A stretch of DNA of 64,000 nt from Perkinsus olseni (taxonomy: Eukaryota > Perkinsozoa > Perkinsida > Perkinsidae): positions 61,230-125,229 of the forward strand of contig JABANP010000124.1 of assembly GCA_013115135.1 (NCBI GenBank), given 5' to 3'. Every line of letters starts with the position of its first letter. Position 1 is the stretch's first letter. A model generated the notes under the pieces. That model did no database searches, was not told the DNA's origin, and saw only the letters and a list, made by a program, of their open reading frames with translations. The position numbers and the translations under genes were made by a program. This document shows, in pieces, positions 49,441-61,129 of this stretch.

Positions 49441-50696
49441 AGTACATTCTAGGAACTGCATCAATCACATCGCCATCGTTCATTTTCAGGTCATAGGGAC
49501 AATTGTCCTCCGTTACTATCTTATCTCCGTAATAAAACGCATATCGACCAAAGGCCGGATCTGAGACAACCGAACTGAACTATCAAGCCAACACCCTGCA
49601 ACGGAAGCAACCCTCCGCGTTCAGCTCCAGACTGGTGAACAAAGGAAGATGCGCTATCGACATTAATCGACCGACTAAGACGAGCCTAGATCGCCGGCGT
49701 GCCACCCACCGGGACATCACGGCGAAATCGAGTACTGACCGGGTGTTCAACAGACCCCTCCTGAATCCCAAGAACGCTCCCAGGACGGTCTCCTAGGAGC
49801 GCTCAAGAGAGGCAGCAGTCTATTGGACACACCCTAAAATTCAATCCCGCCATTAAAATATAAAAATTCGATTCCTCATACAGTCGGCAGCGAACAATCG
49901 CGAACTGTATTCTTTATATTTCCCTTGCATCATGTCACGCAAGTATGTTTATAAAGAAAAAATCTATTCTCATGAGAAATTAGAGAAGCTTAGTTTCTCG
50001 ATGTATTAGTTTATATTATATATAAACTTGTCACGTAAGTTTATATTTCCCATGCAAGTATGAGACGCCACAGACGTGCTCAGCTACTCAAACCCGGTTA
50101 CCAAAATTCTTCAAAAATCAACTAAAATCGGTCCTCCCCAAACCATCTCTAGCGGGTCCCCATTATTACTGTCAGGAGCTTGCGCCTTGCAAAATATCCG
50201 AAACACCGCCCGGAGTTCCTTCGCGTCACTGACCTTGTACGTCGCCGAGAAGCCTGTGGCCTCGTTGCGCAGCGTTAGTTCTATCCGCAATGCCTGGTCG
50301 GGCGCCTTACCTGCAAAAATGAGGCAAAATTCAAAAATACCCAACGGTAAGACTCTCTAGACCGGTGACAGCTTGTCCTAGGGCATCTATCATCCCCAAT
50401 AGACAACAGGGATCATCGACCCCTCCCCTCTTAGGCGGCACTCCTGACCCCTCGCCTGTGACACCAACGCGAGTAAAGCGGCTATCGACAGCCTTTACTA
50501 GGCAAACAGACTAACAGCAGTGGTCAAACTCGACCTCTGTGTAGCACCCAAAGGAGCTCAAACACGACCGGAGGCGAACTGGCGTAAGTGAATCCCTTCC
50601 CAGCAGTATGATATTACCTCTGGGCACCGGCTTGCTAGTGTTGAATAAATGCCGAGAGACCTCGGGGTTCATATACATGAGGCCGATACCCGCCAT
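49439..50696 (-). CDS. Divergent SUMO-like (Rad60-SLD type) domain protein
   Basis: Exon 1 (50696-50618) encodes MAGIGLMYMNPEVSRHLFNT. Exon 2 (50310-50144) joins in phase and gives DQALRIELTLRNEATGFSAT and KELRAVFRIFCKA, which fits the first strands and helix of SUMO folds (V-x-D, K-x-H-F-K, L-x-K-L-x-x-x-Y-C). A third exon (about 49575-49439) gives GRYAFYYGDKIVTEDN and YDLKMNDGDVIDAVPRMY, matching the RFLFDG...MEDGDVIDV end of SUMO. There is no GG processing site, so it is probably an SLD-type protein (Rad60/Esc2/NIP45 class) or a SUMO that lost its end. The phase from exon 2 to 3 is not resolved, so the model is incomplete. SAE1 in the same window is a functional relative. Confidence 0.6.
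49850..50065. other. AT-rich stretch in the SUMO-like gene intron
   Basis: TATATTTCC/CATGCAAGTATG motifs repeat at about 49917-49950 and 50041-50065. Nothing else is recognised. Confidence 0.6.
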
Positions 50697-51339
50697 GATG
50701 GCAGTGGAAGTCGGTAAACAACAACTACAGGACGTGGCATGATGGGAATGGTCGACGCGCCTTGCCTTGAGTCAAGACGCCACAATAGACTAACTATGAA
50801 ACTCTGTAGCGATTTTGGACTTGGCTTTAATTGCGAAACGTGGTCTCAGAACCGATTCTGAGTTTTAGCCTATGTTCTTTGAACAGCACTATTAAGAATG
50901 AGAATTGGCACTTGAACCGCTCTGCCGTCAGTCGTTGGCCACACGCTCGGGCCTCTCGTCTTGGCAAGCAAATGCAATTGATGGGAATGAGTATATACTT
51001 GAATTCTGTAGGGGTTTTCAATAACCCTCCCCTTAGCGCTCCCAAGATAGAATTTAACGTGTGAAAGAGGATCATGGAAGGGTTCTTGAAACTCAGGAGA
51101 GATCTATTGAACACTCGGTGCGCGTCGTTACTCTCGATAACCAAACCAAACATTGGCTTTCGCATAACGATGTTGAAGATCTAAGTCTGTACTTGTCTCT
51201 ACCCGTCTCTTTCCTGTCAGTTGAAAACGCATCGCTCGTCGTCAATTCGAGTCCATTCAATGGCTTACGGTAACACTCTGAGCGGCCATCATAGCGACTT
51301 GGACGGCGCATGTTACCCATCTCCTCTCTCATCCCGATG

Positions 51340-51366
51340 TCCGAGGTTCGATCCCTGCGGGTGTCA
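51340..51366 (+). pseudogene. tRNA T-arm fragment upstream of the NmrA gene
   Basis: CCGAGGTTCGATCCCTGCGG lies 25-45 nt before an introner-like core (51389-51406), so both repeat types are adjacent here. Confidence 0.45.
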
Positions 51367-51388
51367 AATTGACCTTTTATTTTTGACA

Positions 51389-51406
51389 TATTTCGTGGCG
51401 CGTGAC
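51389..51406 (+). repeat. Introner-like core upstream of the NmrA gene
   Basis: ATATTTCGTGGCGCGTGAC, nearly exact, about 385 bp before the NmrA start codon; possibly in a 5' UTR intron. Confidence 0.65.
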
Positions 51407-51969
51407 AGATACTCATTGGCTTGACCATACCGCAACATGAGCAAGTAAGCGGCTTAATTTAAGCCTGAACCGTCAAGCCTCCCCCTTGCGGCTCACCCAG
51501 CGTTCGAGGAGACCTCAACAAGAAGAAAACCAAGTAAAAGGCCATTGTTACCACGTGTGTCTGCGTGCTACTGTGCACGCAGGCACATGTAGCTTTCCCA
51601 ATGCCGCCTCTCACTGGTGTGTCGCAGGGCGAGCAGCCCTACCGTCAAAAGCTTGGCCTTTGGATAACCGATATCCTTGATAACCCTAATCCTATGCTCT
51701 AGTCAGTGTACTGCGGTAGAGCTTTGGAAGCTTCTCGATTTGAAAGGCTCATCCCGCACCATTCGTAAGCTTATTTCCATTCTTCCACCATGTCCTCCAA
51801 GACGTTGGCTGTTATCGGTGCCACCGGGTTGTTCGGGAAGTCCATCAGCCTCGCCCCGCTCAAGCTAGGACACAAAGTGATCGCTGTTACTCGCAGCGTC
51901 TCCGACAAAGCGGCAATTGCCGCCGAACTGGAGAAGGCCGGTGCTCACGTAACCTCCTACCCATCGGAC

Positions 51970-52000
51970 GTTCACGTTTTCATCGCCTTTGTGGTCTCAG
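51970..52000 (+). other. 31-nt intron in the NmrA gene
   Basis: GT to AG removal joins TCG GAC to ATG GTC in frame, whereas reading through would shift the frame (31 is not a multiple of three). Confidence 0.75.
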
Positions 52001-52349
52001 ATGGTCGAAGTGCCAGACCAGACAGACGAGGATGGCTTGGCTTCGGTCTTCCGAGAGCACCACGTAGACACAGTCATCTGCGCAGTGAATGGCGCCGCCA
52101 TCAAAGCGGTCGAAGAGCACATCATTAACGCTGCCGTCGAAAGTGGCATCGTCACGCGCTTTTGCCCCGACGAGTTTGGCGTTCACACAGGAGCCATTCC
52201 GTGGGGCCTGGCCGAGCTCTTCGACGACAAGAAAGAGACGCTCGAGCTACTACACAAGTCCGGCCTGCAGTGGACCGCCATCTTCGTCGGCGCGTTGTTC
52301 GACTACTTCCTCCCGTCGCTAAAGAACGGTGGCGGGGTCGTCAAGACGT

Positions 52350-52419
52350 TTGGTAACAACTTGTTACCAGCGAAGAATACAGCGTCCTTGTTACTAACAA
52401 GGACGCTGTATTCTTCGCT
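52350..52419. repeat. hAT-type excision footprint with long filler, 8-mer GTAACAAG
   Basis: The left copy GTAACAA-C and the right copy C-TAACAAG flank a 33-nt filler. The filler is 9 nt inverted from the left flank plus 24 nt inverted from the right flank, giving a perfect 25-bp-arm palindrome centred at 52394. The net gain is 41 nt inside coding sequence. Confidence 0.8.
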
Positions 52420-52492
52420 AACAGCCTGCAAGACATTGGCATGATGATAGCCCTTGCCGCAGTTGACGAGCGTACAGTCAACAAGTATGTCC

Positions 52493-52516
52493 AGTTTCAA
52501 CTTGAAACTTTCAAGT
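52493..52516. repeat. hAT-type excision footprint, 8-mer GTTTCAAG
   Basis: The sequence reads GTTTCAA-C-TTGAAA-C-TTTCAAG with centres 52501 and 52508. The 14-nt gain shifts the frame; removal restores codons for VQFQVNPTT. Confidence 0.85.
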
Positions 52517-52814
52517 GAACCCAACCACTCAGAGTAAGAATCTCGAAATGGTCCGTGAGATATGGCCGAAGCACGACTTCCCCGAAAGACACCTCGACGA
52601 GGCCGAGCTCATCCGTCTTATGCGCGACGACAAGAACAACCGCTTCTGGTTTGTTGTTTACGCCATCTATTGCCTTGGCCGAATGAACAACTTGGATTTC
52701 CCCGACACCATCCTGGGCAACGAGATTCTCCCTGCTGACTACAATATCACCAGTATCAGAGAGTGTCTCTCGAGCCCTTCATTCGTGTTCCCTGATGGTG
52801 TTCCTGAAAACTAA

Positions 52815-53934
52815 GGTCGGAAACTTCGAGTCTTTGCTGGTCTCTCGACACCGTCAGGTGTAAGGCTCTGCCCCTTTGTTGACCCTTCACAGCTGCCCAT
52901 CGTCGTAGCTTGAACATTCCCTTTCACAAGAGCCCTAACTTTATTTCACATTAACACTCCTAAACGGAATGTCACGAGCTTCGAAGTTTCCTGTGAGTTG
53001 CGTGTAGTTCCCTGAGTGTAATGAGGGGTGACTGATCGGAATTACTGGTGCGCGACGTTACTGACGCTTATTGAAGACAATACATAGTGAGCGTCTCTTA
53101 TTTGACGCTGTTTTGCCCTTGAAAACTCGCTGTGTGTCTGCGAAGACTGGGATGGTCATCCGATGACCATGATACCCACGATGGCCGTCATCGTGGTCCG
53201 CCGCGGGCTTGGCGCTTTTAACACGTCGCCAATGACGTTTGGCTAGTTAAGGTTGATAAGCTTTCACTTGTCATTCGTGTAATGTCAGACCGGTATAATT
53301 TCGTCGCCAGTCGAAAAAGCACTTCACTAAGCCTAGCCGAGCTGAGCCAGCAAGGGAAACGCATTACGAGGATTTTCGGCAATTCTCTCGCTGGGGCAAC
53401 CACCTTAGGGCGATATTTTCCCACTTAAGAAGAGGCGACCACTGGGGAGCATCGGGAACTGTAGTCGTGTCGGCAACGACTCGCCACGCAATGCACAGTG
53501 ACGTCTACTGCTAGCCTCAAGTGATGTGATAGTAGTTGATCTCAAACTTGGCCCATACCTGACTGTTGCGTAACCCGACTTAACAAGGCGGGGAACCCGG
53601 TCTGCCACTTGCCGGAATACACCCCTCCGAAATGATCTTGAATATTCTCTATTTTTGCTTATCCTTTACGAGCTTGGAGAGTTGCGCTATGAAACTGGAA
53701 GGGTGTAAATGGGCCGGCTCCTGTACCGTATCAGTGCGGTTTCAACCTGGAGCAAGCGCCCCAGGCCTGGCGACTGGGACGTTGACCGCGAGGATGGAGC
53801 GAAGATGCAGAAGAAGTCCGTCGAAGCCTTAGAGCCGGAAGACGTGATGACTAATTCATGTATTGCTCGTTATTGAGGACAGTTTCAATCGCGGTTTCAA
53901 CCTAATAATCGAGATTCAGCGTCGCAGCTTCGAA
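52815..53934. other. Intergenic region between NmrA and S28 peptidase genes
   Basis: Two short hairpins lie at 53153-53171 (ATGGTCAT/ATGACCAT) and 53179-53197 (CACGATG/CATCGTG), possibly a transcript end structure. No gene is seen. Confidence 0.55.
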
Positions 53935-56900
53935 ATGCTCTCGGCAATCGTCGTTCTTCTCGGAGTCGCTCATGCGCTGCCGTTGGGCTGGCAACCTACT
54001 GTCGATAACTGCACCGAAGGCTGGATCAAGCAGAATCGCGATCACTTCTCCTTCGGCAAGGACACCGACCCCGGCGAGTTCGATCAGAGGTGAGCTGGCA
54101 CCTTGGGTGTGAATTCAGTTTGAAACCGTTGGCGACGACTAGAATATTTATACGAGTATTCACTCTCTTTATCATGAGGTATTGGAGGTACTCAACTTGT
54201 GGACTACGCCGATTGGTTCGAAGTTTCTCACGGTACGCAGTCCACAGGGGGTTTCAGGAGTGCTCCTAGGATTGAATTTAACGTGCGAAAGGCGATCCTG
54301 GGAGCGCTTCTGATATCCAGGACACCCGGACTTTTTTGAAGTTCGAAATGGTCCGGAAAAACACTCACCGGTTTTTGCGCTTCTGGGCGCATGAGATATT
54401 CGCCGCGTATCCGTACATACAAACAAGGAGTTCAGTGGTACATGATAATGGAGTGCTTTCATAGTGCTCAAGAAAGGTTTTCTGAATACCCTGTTGTATC
54501 CTGGAATGCCGCAGAGGCCACGGAAGAGTACCATTCCCAGCCTGCGAAGCGTAGGTACTTTACATTCACCGACTTCTACCGTCCGGGAGGCCCTCTATTC
54601 TTTTACGTTGGTAACGAGGGACCAGTCGAGATCTATGTGAACCATACAGGTCTCATGTGGGAGCTCGGGTGAGTCACCGAGGGACCAGGAACAGCCAATG
54701 GCATCGAGTTTGATCTGAGTTGAGCCGGTAGCGTCGGACGATCATCACCATCTGTTCGCTGGAACTGGTGTGTGGGCCTCCACCTCGCCCTTGCAAGAAT
54801 GGTCTCTCTAGTAGCAGGAAATGACTCTCGTCAGCGCATGTGAAAATTCGCTGCGCCACGCGGAGAGACTGAAGAACAGTCCTGTTGTGAATAGGTGTTC
54901 GCAAGTTCTCGCGAATCAGTCGTTCGCGATACTGAGAGCTTTCCTGGAGGAGCTCGGCCTCGAAATATTGTTCTTCCGTATGTTGTCAGCTCCGACCTAG
55001 GAGCACTCCTGGTGTTTGCTGAGCATCGCTACTACGGCGAGACACAGGTCTACCCCGACGGAACCCCAGATTGCCTACGCTATCTCACTATTGAACAAGC
55101 CTTGGCTGATTACTCTGTAAGTACCACTCCTCCGCCAAATCTAGCTTATCACCGAGCTAAGCCAGCGAGTGAACGGTATCGCGTCAATATCATTCTCTCT
55201 GAGCTTCGCTGGTAGCACTACTGCTAGGTCCTCATTGACCACCTTTTCGATGAGTACGCCCTGCCAGCCTCGACTGCAACGATCGCTTTCGGAGGAAGCT
55301 ACGGCGGGATGCTGGCCAGCGCCTTCCGATACAAGTAAGGTCCGCTACATTATCGGTCATTATGGTGAGCTGGGATCACCGAAACATGTCAGTGGTGATT
55401 TTGATAAGATGGGTAAATCGCTACTCTTAGAACGGATACAACTAGCGCTAGGAGACATAACGATTGTTCGCTTACACGATCATAGCGAGACCATGACCGT
55501 CCGCAATCGACGAAAGATCATTTTAGTGAAGAGCTGGCGAGGCGAATCCATCAGATACCCGCATATAGTCGACGGAGCCATCGCCGCATCCGCCCCGATT
55601 TTTGCGATCGTTGGTGTGACTCCGGAGCCTAGCAAGGCGTCTTTCAATGAGATCATCACTCGGGATGCCGGGCTAGTGTGTGCAAAGAGGTGAGCAGGCA
55701 CGCGGAATTCGTTACGTTTAGGTGGACTGAGAGCACTTAGTACGCCTACTGCGAGGTTGCGGTCACAGTGAATATTGGGGGGAGTTGGTGAGCGTGTGGT
55801 AGACGGCCAACTACGATATTGAATACGCTGAGGAAAATTGGGGTACATACAGACTGAATATCATTGTTTTCTAACTGAAGTCCTACATATTAAGATATCC
55901 AGTGAATCATAAACACTACTAGCAGCTTGTATGCGATAATGCGCATGATGCGAGTATGTATGGGAATTAACACTCTTATGAGATGGTAGTTACAGCGTAG
56001 CATATCTCAATGAGGGTGTGGGACCAGGCAACGCTCGACACAGCGACGGCATCCTGTTTCGCGCCTCCTTGGTGTTCTTGAGACCGGTACAACAGCGGAC
56101 GAATAGTGCCATTCATTGCGCTTCGGTTGAAGCTTTTTAGACTGGCCGAGCGGTCTGAGTTTCCATGGAATTATGGTCTTCTCAGATTCAAAGACACCCT
56201 GAAGCTGGTATACAAGCTGAGTGAGACCGAGGAAGGCAGAGATCTCCTGCAGACGAATCTTAGGTCGACTCATGCAACTCACGAATCAGTTCATTCCCTC
56301 GCGTCTCTGCCTTTCTCATACCGCTCTGAAGCTTGTTACACTTTCTCGGTCGTTGCTTCATTTTTCTAGTTGTCCCATTATTTTCTCTCAGGTGGTGCAA
56401 CGACTCTCACCAGGCGAATAGCACGTCGCTGGCCGATGATATCGTCGAGTGGGCCAGCGCCCCCTGGGGATATCTCGCTATGGGTGACGCTGGTGCCAGG
56501 GTTTCGTTCCCTAGCAGCCCGCCGAACCAAATTGCGTCCCGGGCTTTTCTGGACTGGTCACGCACGAGTTCCGCGGTGCGTTTACTGTTGAGAACGTTCA
56601 GGGTACCGTAATGGGCTACGGTACCCTAAAAGTGTAAAACGTGTATCGCACGCTGACGGAGCGAGGGTCATTGAAGTACCCCATTGTACGCAAAACTCAA
56701 CATATATTGATAGTTTTAGAAGCCTTTCTGGACTGATCACGCATGAGGTGCGAGGGTCCCAGAGTCGCTCCTGTATCAGGCAATTTCCCCTATCCGAGTA
56801 ACTACATAACGGCCGCCATGAACGTCGGTGGTGGTGCTAACCTCCCTGCTTACCCTGTTCGTGTGGCCTGCGAACCGTTCGTGCGCTTGGAGAATCTACC

Positions 56901-59594
56901 TGGGACAGACGAGGTATGACCGTGCCGAGGCGTTCGGTGGAACGCTTTGGGTGGTTCGATTGACCATCCGTTTGATAGAGGTAACTTGGACCTCAGAATC
57001 GATTCTTGAACTGGTTTCTCGCTCGTGAAATGCGGTTCTAGAATTGATTCTCAGAATTGATATAGAGCAATAGAGCAACTCCCAAACTCAGAATCTGCGC
57101 AATGATTGCGCAAACTTTGATCGCAGAACCCTAGAATCGACGCGAGTTGCCGGATAAATTTTTCTGATGACTTCCTTTTCCGTGAGAAGTTGAATTACAT
57201 ATATTCGTCACCAATTCACAGGAAATGCGCGCTCAGAGTGGGGTTAGTTTGACAGTGTACTCAGCCGTGGTTTCAACGGCGGTTTCGAGTTATGGGTTGA
57301 GAAATTTCGCGATGGTCGCTGGCAGCGACTCGCTGCAGTGAAGTGTGTGTCCGGTCAAGAAAGTTTCTACCTATCGACGGTTCAAGTGGGATACGTTCGG
57401 ACGTGACCCTCTTGAAGAGGGCCTCTTCTCAGCCCCTCAACCGCGCAGGGTTTGTCCATTTTGGGAATAATGGCGCCTTGTTCCCACAACGAAAAATTCC
57501 CCGAAATTCCCGGGAAAAATAGCGGGAAATTTCCCGATTTCCCCCGTAATGGAAAGAAGGGAGAATTGTTTTCCCCTCTTCCCCTCGCGAGAAACCCTGT
57601 CGTTATCGAAGTGGCTTTGTAGGCACATATTCAAGCCTTGGCGGAGTCGCTCAATATATACTACAACGCTTCTGGAGACCTCGCCTGCAACTCTTTCGCG
57701 TGAGGAAAAATCTCCCCTACTCGACGAGCACGAATTCGGCTTTCGGAGAACTGTTTTGGAATGGATCTTTTTTGAGTCCTCGCTTAACGGCCTTTATCTT
57801 GAGCCAGCATCGACATTGGATTCCACTATGGCCAACTTGACGTATTCTCAGGGGCACTGATGGCGGTGGAGAGCCTCTCCCCGAAGGATCTTGCAGGGGC
57901 GACTATGGTTTCCAGACATGTACGGAAATGCCGTGGGGACAGGACTCAGTAAGAGGGGGGGGGCAGCATAGCTGCTTGTACTGTCACCTACGTCGTCGCT
58001 TTATTTTTGAGACCTCCGAGTTTCGACCTAAGTCCGGTCATCATGTAGTTGGGTCTCCGAGTCGGTGTGGTGCACCAGCAGCAACAACGAGTTTTGAAGC
58101 TGCTCATCGACTTGTGGGATATTGTAGTAAATTATGCCGAACCCAGGGCACTCGTTATGAATAAAGGTCGTAGGCTTCACACGAGCTTAAATAACAATAA
58201 CCTTTGAGTAATGCGCTCTAGCCTCACGCTATAAACGACACAGCGAAAACTCAAAATCGGAGACAATTATTGTGCAGTATAGGAACAGTCTCTACGAATC
58301 TTCCGAGTCTCCTCCTCGCGAGCGGATCTGATAGCAAAGGTCTTGTGTGGAGCTTTCACGGTGAATGCAAGCTTCGGGACATACGCTGGTCCTGAAAAGC
58401 GGTTCTTCGAACGATAGCTTCTTTTTCGTGACGAATGATGGGCAAAATCTGTCATTCACTAAGTTCTGAACTTGAAATTAAAGTTCACTCTCTTCTTGGT
58501 CGACTTCTTAACCTCGCGTGTATCTTCCAGGGAGCGGATGAAGATATGTTCTGGCCGCCGAGGTCCTTCGATCCCGTCCAGTACAAGGCAGAATGCACTG
58601 AAAAGTGGGCGGCCACAGGAGCACTGTCTCCCGCAGGAAGGGTCATCGGCTCACTTAGATACGGTGTAAGGAGCGACTCCTGGGCTGGCCTGCAGTTCTT
58701 GCGGAACATGGCCGACGCCGTGGCCAGCATGAGCAACGTTGTGTTCTCTAATGGAAAGTTCGATCCGTGGGGAGGTGAGCACTCGCCCATGGGCCCCAAC
58801 AGGAGTCCCTCTCGGAGAGGCCCCGAGATGAGACCTCTCCCGCCTGACGGGGGGGACCTGCACGCTCTATTTGCCCAGCGCCCGAGCTTCGAGGGTCGAA
58901 AAAATCGAGAGTACGACACTCCCGATGTTCCAACAGTTGGAACATCGAGAGTGTCGTACTCTCGATTTGCTGAACAGAGAGTACGACACAGCGAACAGCG
59001 CACAGCGAACTCATTTGCTATCTTGGTCTGATGAGGCCGAGTTTCGCCTCTTTCTTGCGTTTTTGTCAGTTTAATTTTCTCCTTTTTCTATTTTTTCTAC
59101 TTTCCCAGTGAAAAAATAGCCATTCTTTCATTCGAGAAAAATAGCTTTTCTTTCCGAAGGAAAGAATGAAAGAAATAAAGAACGGCCACCCTCAGAAAGA
59201 ACCACTCAGTTGGAATCCAACCCCATCTCCTAGCTGGATCTATCAGCGTCCTCGTACTTGCTCATTGAAACGCAGTCGGCCTCGTACCCGGGCGGACAGC
59301 CTCCTTCTCAGTGTCCATACCAGACGGGGAAGTTCCGCAAGGAGTGGACTGCCGTGTCATGCCTTGTCCAGAATCTGTAACGTCATTCGTGATGGAGACG
59401 GGGGCTCACCATTCAGACCTGATGTTTACTAGGGAGGAGGTAAATCAGTACACGATTCTGTGCAACATAGGAGGTCCCTTCAGGACGCTGATGATGTGAG
59501 AGCCTGTCGCCGTTTGGAAGCGCATCATATCAGGAGATGGATCGCAGAGAAGCGAGAGAGGCACGGGAGATTCGACCGCTCAATCACCAGGTAA
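53935..59594 (+). CDS. Secreted S28 serine carboxypeptidase (prolyl/dipeptidyl type)
   Basis: Family S28 cleaves after proline near chain ends in lysosomes or outside the cell. The start MLSAIVVLLGVAHALPLGW is a signal peptide. Exons: 53935-54089; 54555-54668 (PGGPLFFYVGNEGPVE); 54990-55116 (LVFAEHRYYGET); 55228-55334 with the nucleophile motif AFGGSYGGMLAS; 55555-55689 (VDGAIAASAPIFAI); 56186-56263; 56392-56484 (EWASAPWGYLAMG); 56780-56913 (NFPYPSNY...LPAYPVRVACEP). Next, near 57627, comes NIYYNASGDLACNSF, then from 57855 FQTCTEMPWGQDS. From 58531 lies FWPPRSFDPVQY and NVVFSNGKFDPWGG with the acid residue, and near 59300-59430 FVMETGAHHSDLMF with the catalytic His. The end is ACRRLEAHHIRRWIAEKRER with stop 59592-59594. 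Ser, Asp and His are all intact and the visible splice phases agree. Confidence 0.93.
58907..58989. repeat. Long foldback with third direct copy, S28 gene intron
   Basis: GAGAGTACGACAC occurs at 58907-58919, inverted at 58951-58963 and again direct at 58977-58989. The first two are the outer parts of a palindrome centred on a single A at 58935 with arms of about 30 bp and one mismatch. Confidence 0.9.
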
Positions 59595-61129
59595 TGCGGA
59601 GTTCGAGTTCCCATCTCATACGCGTCACTGGAAGTGGTTGGGCTGGCGAGAAGATCTTAAGCAAGGGGATCGGAGACTTGAGGAATTTCTCTCGGCCTTG
59701 CCGAAAATGAAGAGCGGATATTCCTTCATTCGTCGAGGCTAACTCCAGCTTTACTGTGCTCTGCGGTCGCCGCCGTTAGGGTTCCTAACTTAGCGACCGC
59801 AATCCCGACTTCTCGAAGTGTGATTGTGGTGTCACCTTTCGCACTTGTTTCCAATGTGGCACATTGGAAGTGACACATTGCCTCCGCCGGCGGTGTGGCA
59901 CCGACTCGGTGGGTAGCACATTGAATGTGCTTTAGCTCAACAGTTAAGCCTTAAGTTAAGGCCCTTCACTGATTCCAGCTAGACTAGCTAGTCTCAATTC
60001 CCTTCTCTGTCGTATTGAACCCAGCTTCCTGGAGAGTTTATGGATCGCTATGGCCAATCTCCACGCTCCCTCACCTTGCTTTTTGACATGGCAGGGCTAT
60101 GCTCAACCTGTCACCGCATTCTTTCGTTGCCCCCGATACCGTAATCTGATTACTTACTCAATCGAGTGACCGCCCTGTGGTCTGTTTCCCTCTCTAGTGC
60201 TCACCTCAGGCCCGCCCAAGCCGAGGACGTTACACCCGAGACTGTTCTGCTCTGATTTCTCATGAGAATATAATTTTTCTTCATCCTTCGGGTTGGGTTG
60301 AACTCAGTGAGAGCAACTGCGTGGCAGCTTCCTTACAAGAATTCCTTTCAGTGTTCAGCAGGTGAGATCTCCTCAGCTAGGGCCCCCTTGGGAGCGGCTG
60401 TATGGTACCCACACAGCTGGGGGCCACAGTATTGGACCATCAACCCACATTGTGGGTGGCGATTCGACGGTAAGTCGGTCTTGAAGGATGTCTTGGTCCC
60501 GCCGTTGAATGGAGCCTGGTCACTCAATTTCCCTTACCACGGGTGGTATGCAGCCATGCATGAGCTTTCAGTGGCCTCGCCGATCCGCCCTATGAGAAAT
60601 CGTCGATCGCTGGTGCGTTAGGATCTGCCTTAGGATCTTGTTAGAATCTGAGCTTGAGTCGAATCGGAGCTGTCAAGGGATCAGCCGCCTCTGGCGAGCT
60701 TTTCTCAAGCCAGCAACTCTCTCAGGTACTTCCTGGGGCATCGCTGAATGGCTCATGGTGGCTCACGGAAAAACAATCAGTTCATCGCGAGGATATGACT
60801 CGCTAGGCAGTAAGTCGCGAGTCGGTGCGTCAGCGTCCAAAGGGGCTGAGCAGGAACTGGACACGGCTGGGCGAAAAGGAACGGAACGGGTATTTACCTG
60901 TGTGTGAAATTCCCAATGACGTAGAGGATGGGACGGATAGATGTAGCTGACTGGCCAAGGTAGCTAGGGCAAAGCGCATTGCGTTGCCGCCAGCAGAACT
61001 GGCGCGGTCCAGACTGTTCAGAACAGCCAGCAAACATGAGGGCAACTCACGATGAGCTGCCAGACAGATCGAACCACAAGGCGGTGGTCGCTGTGGAAAG
61101 ACCCACAGACTGTGACTCACCACACTCCA
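59595..61129. other. Intergenic region, no recognised gene
   Basis: Several hairpins lie at 59750-59960: GCGGTCGC/GCGACCGC, TTCCAATGTG/CACATTGGAA with a 1-nt centre, and AGCACATT/AATGTGCT. Plus-strand open frames near 60300-60900 have no recognisable motifs. Confidence 0.55.

Larger units (their letters stand above)
50750..51789. other. Divergent intergenic region
   Basis: It separates the minus-strand SUMO-like gene from the plus-strand NmrA gene, so both promoters should lie here. It contains a CAGAACCGATTCTGAG element (50847), a tRNA T-arm (51340) and an introner-like core (51389-51406). No gene is recognised. Confidence 0.6.
51790..52814 (+). pseudogene. NmrA-like / isoflavone-reductase-type NAD(P)-binding protein, disrupted
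   Basis: The start MSSKTLAVIGATGLFGKSIS carries the GxxGxxG nucleotide-binding motif of atypical short-chain dehydrogenases. Exon 1 is 51790-51969, a 31-nt intron follows (GTTCAC to TCTCAG), and exon 2 begins MVEVPDQTDEDGLASVF. Later blocks are VTRFCPDEFGVHTG, WTAIFVGALFDYFLPS, the DIGMMIALA block and a C-terminal part EMVREIWPKHDFPERHLDEA, ending with TAA at 52814. Two insertions of 41 nt (52360-52400) and 14 nt (52501-52514) shift the frame; without them the protein would read through. The gene is therefore broken unless these alleles are somatic or an assembly mixture. Its substrate cannot be told. Confidence 0.88.

Noticed and set aside
52353..52401. Reading the NmrA 41-nt insertion as a 49-nt GT-AG intron (it has CTAAC before AAG)
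   Set aside because: Removing it leaves the wrong frame with a stop soon after; only loss of 41 nt restores the family sequence.
60298..60907. Plus-strand open frames of about 100 residues
   Set aside because: No motif, no signal peptide and no splice partners; composition is like the surrounding noncoding DNA.
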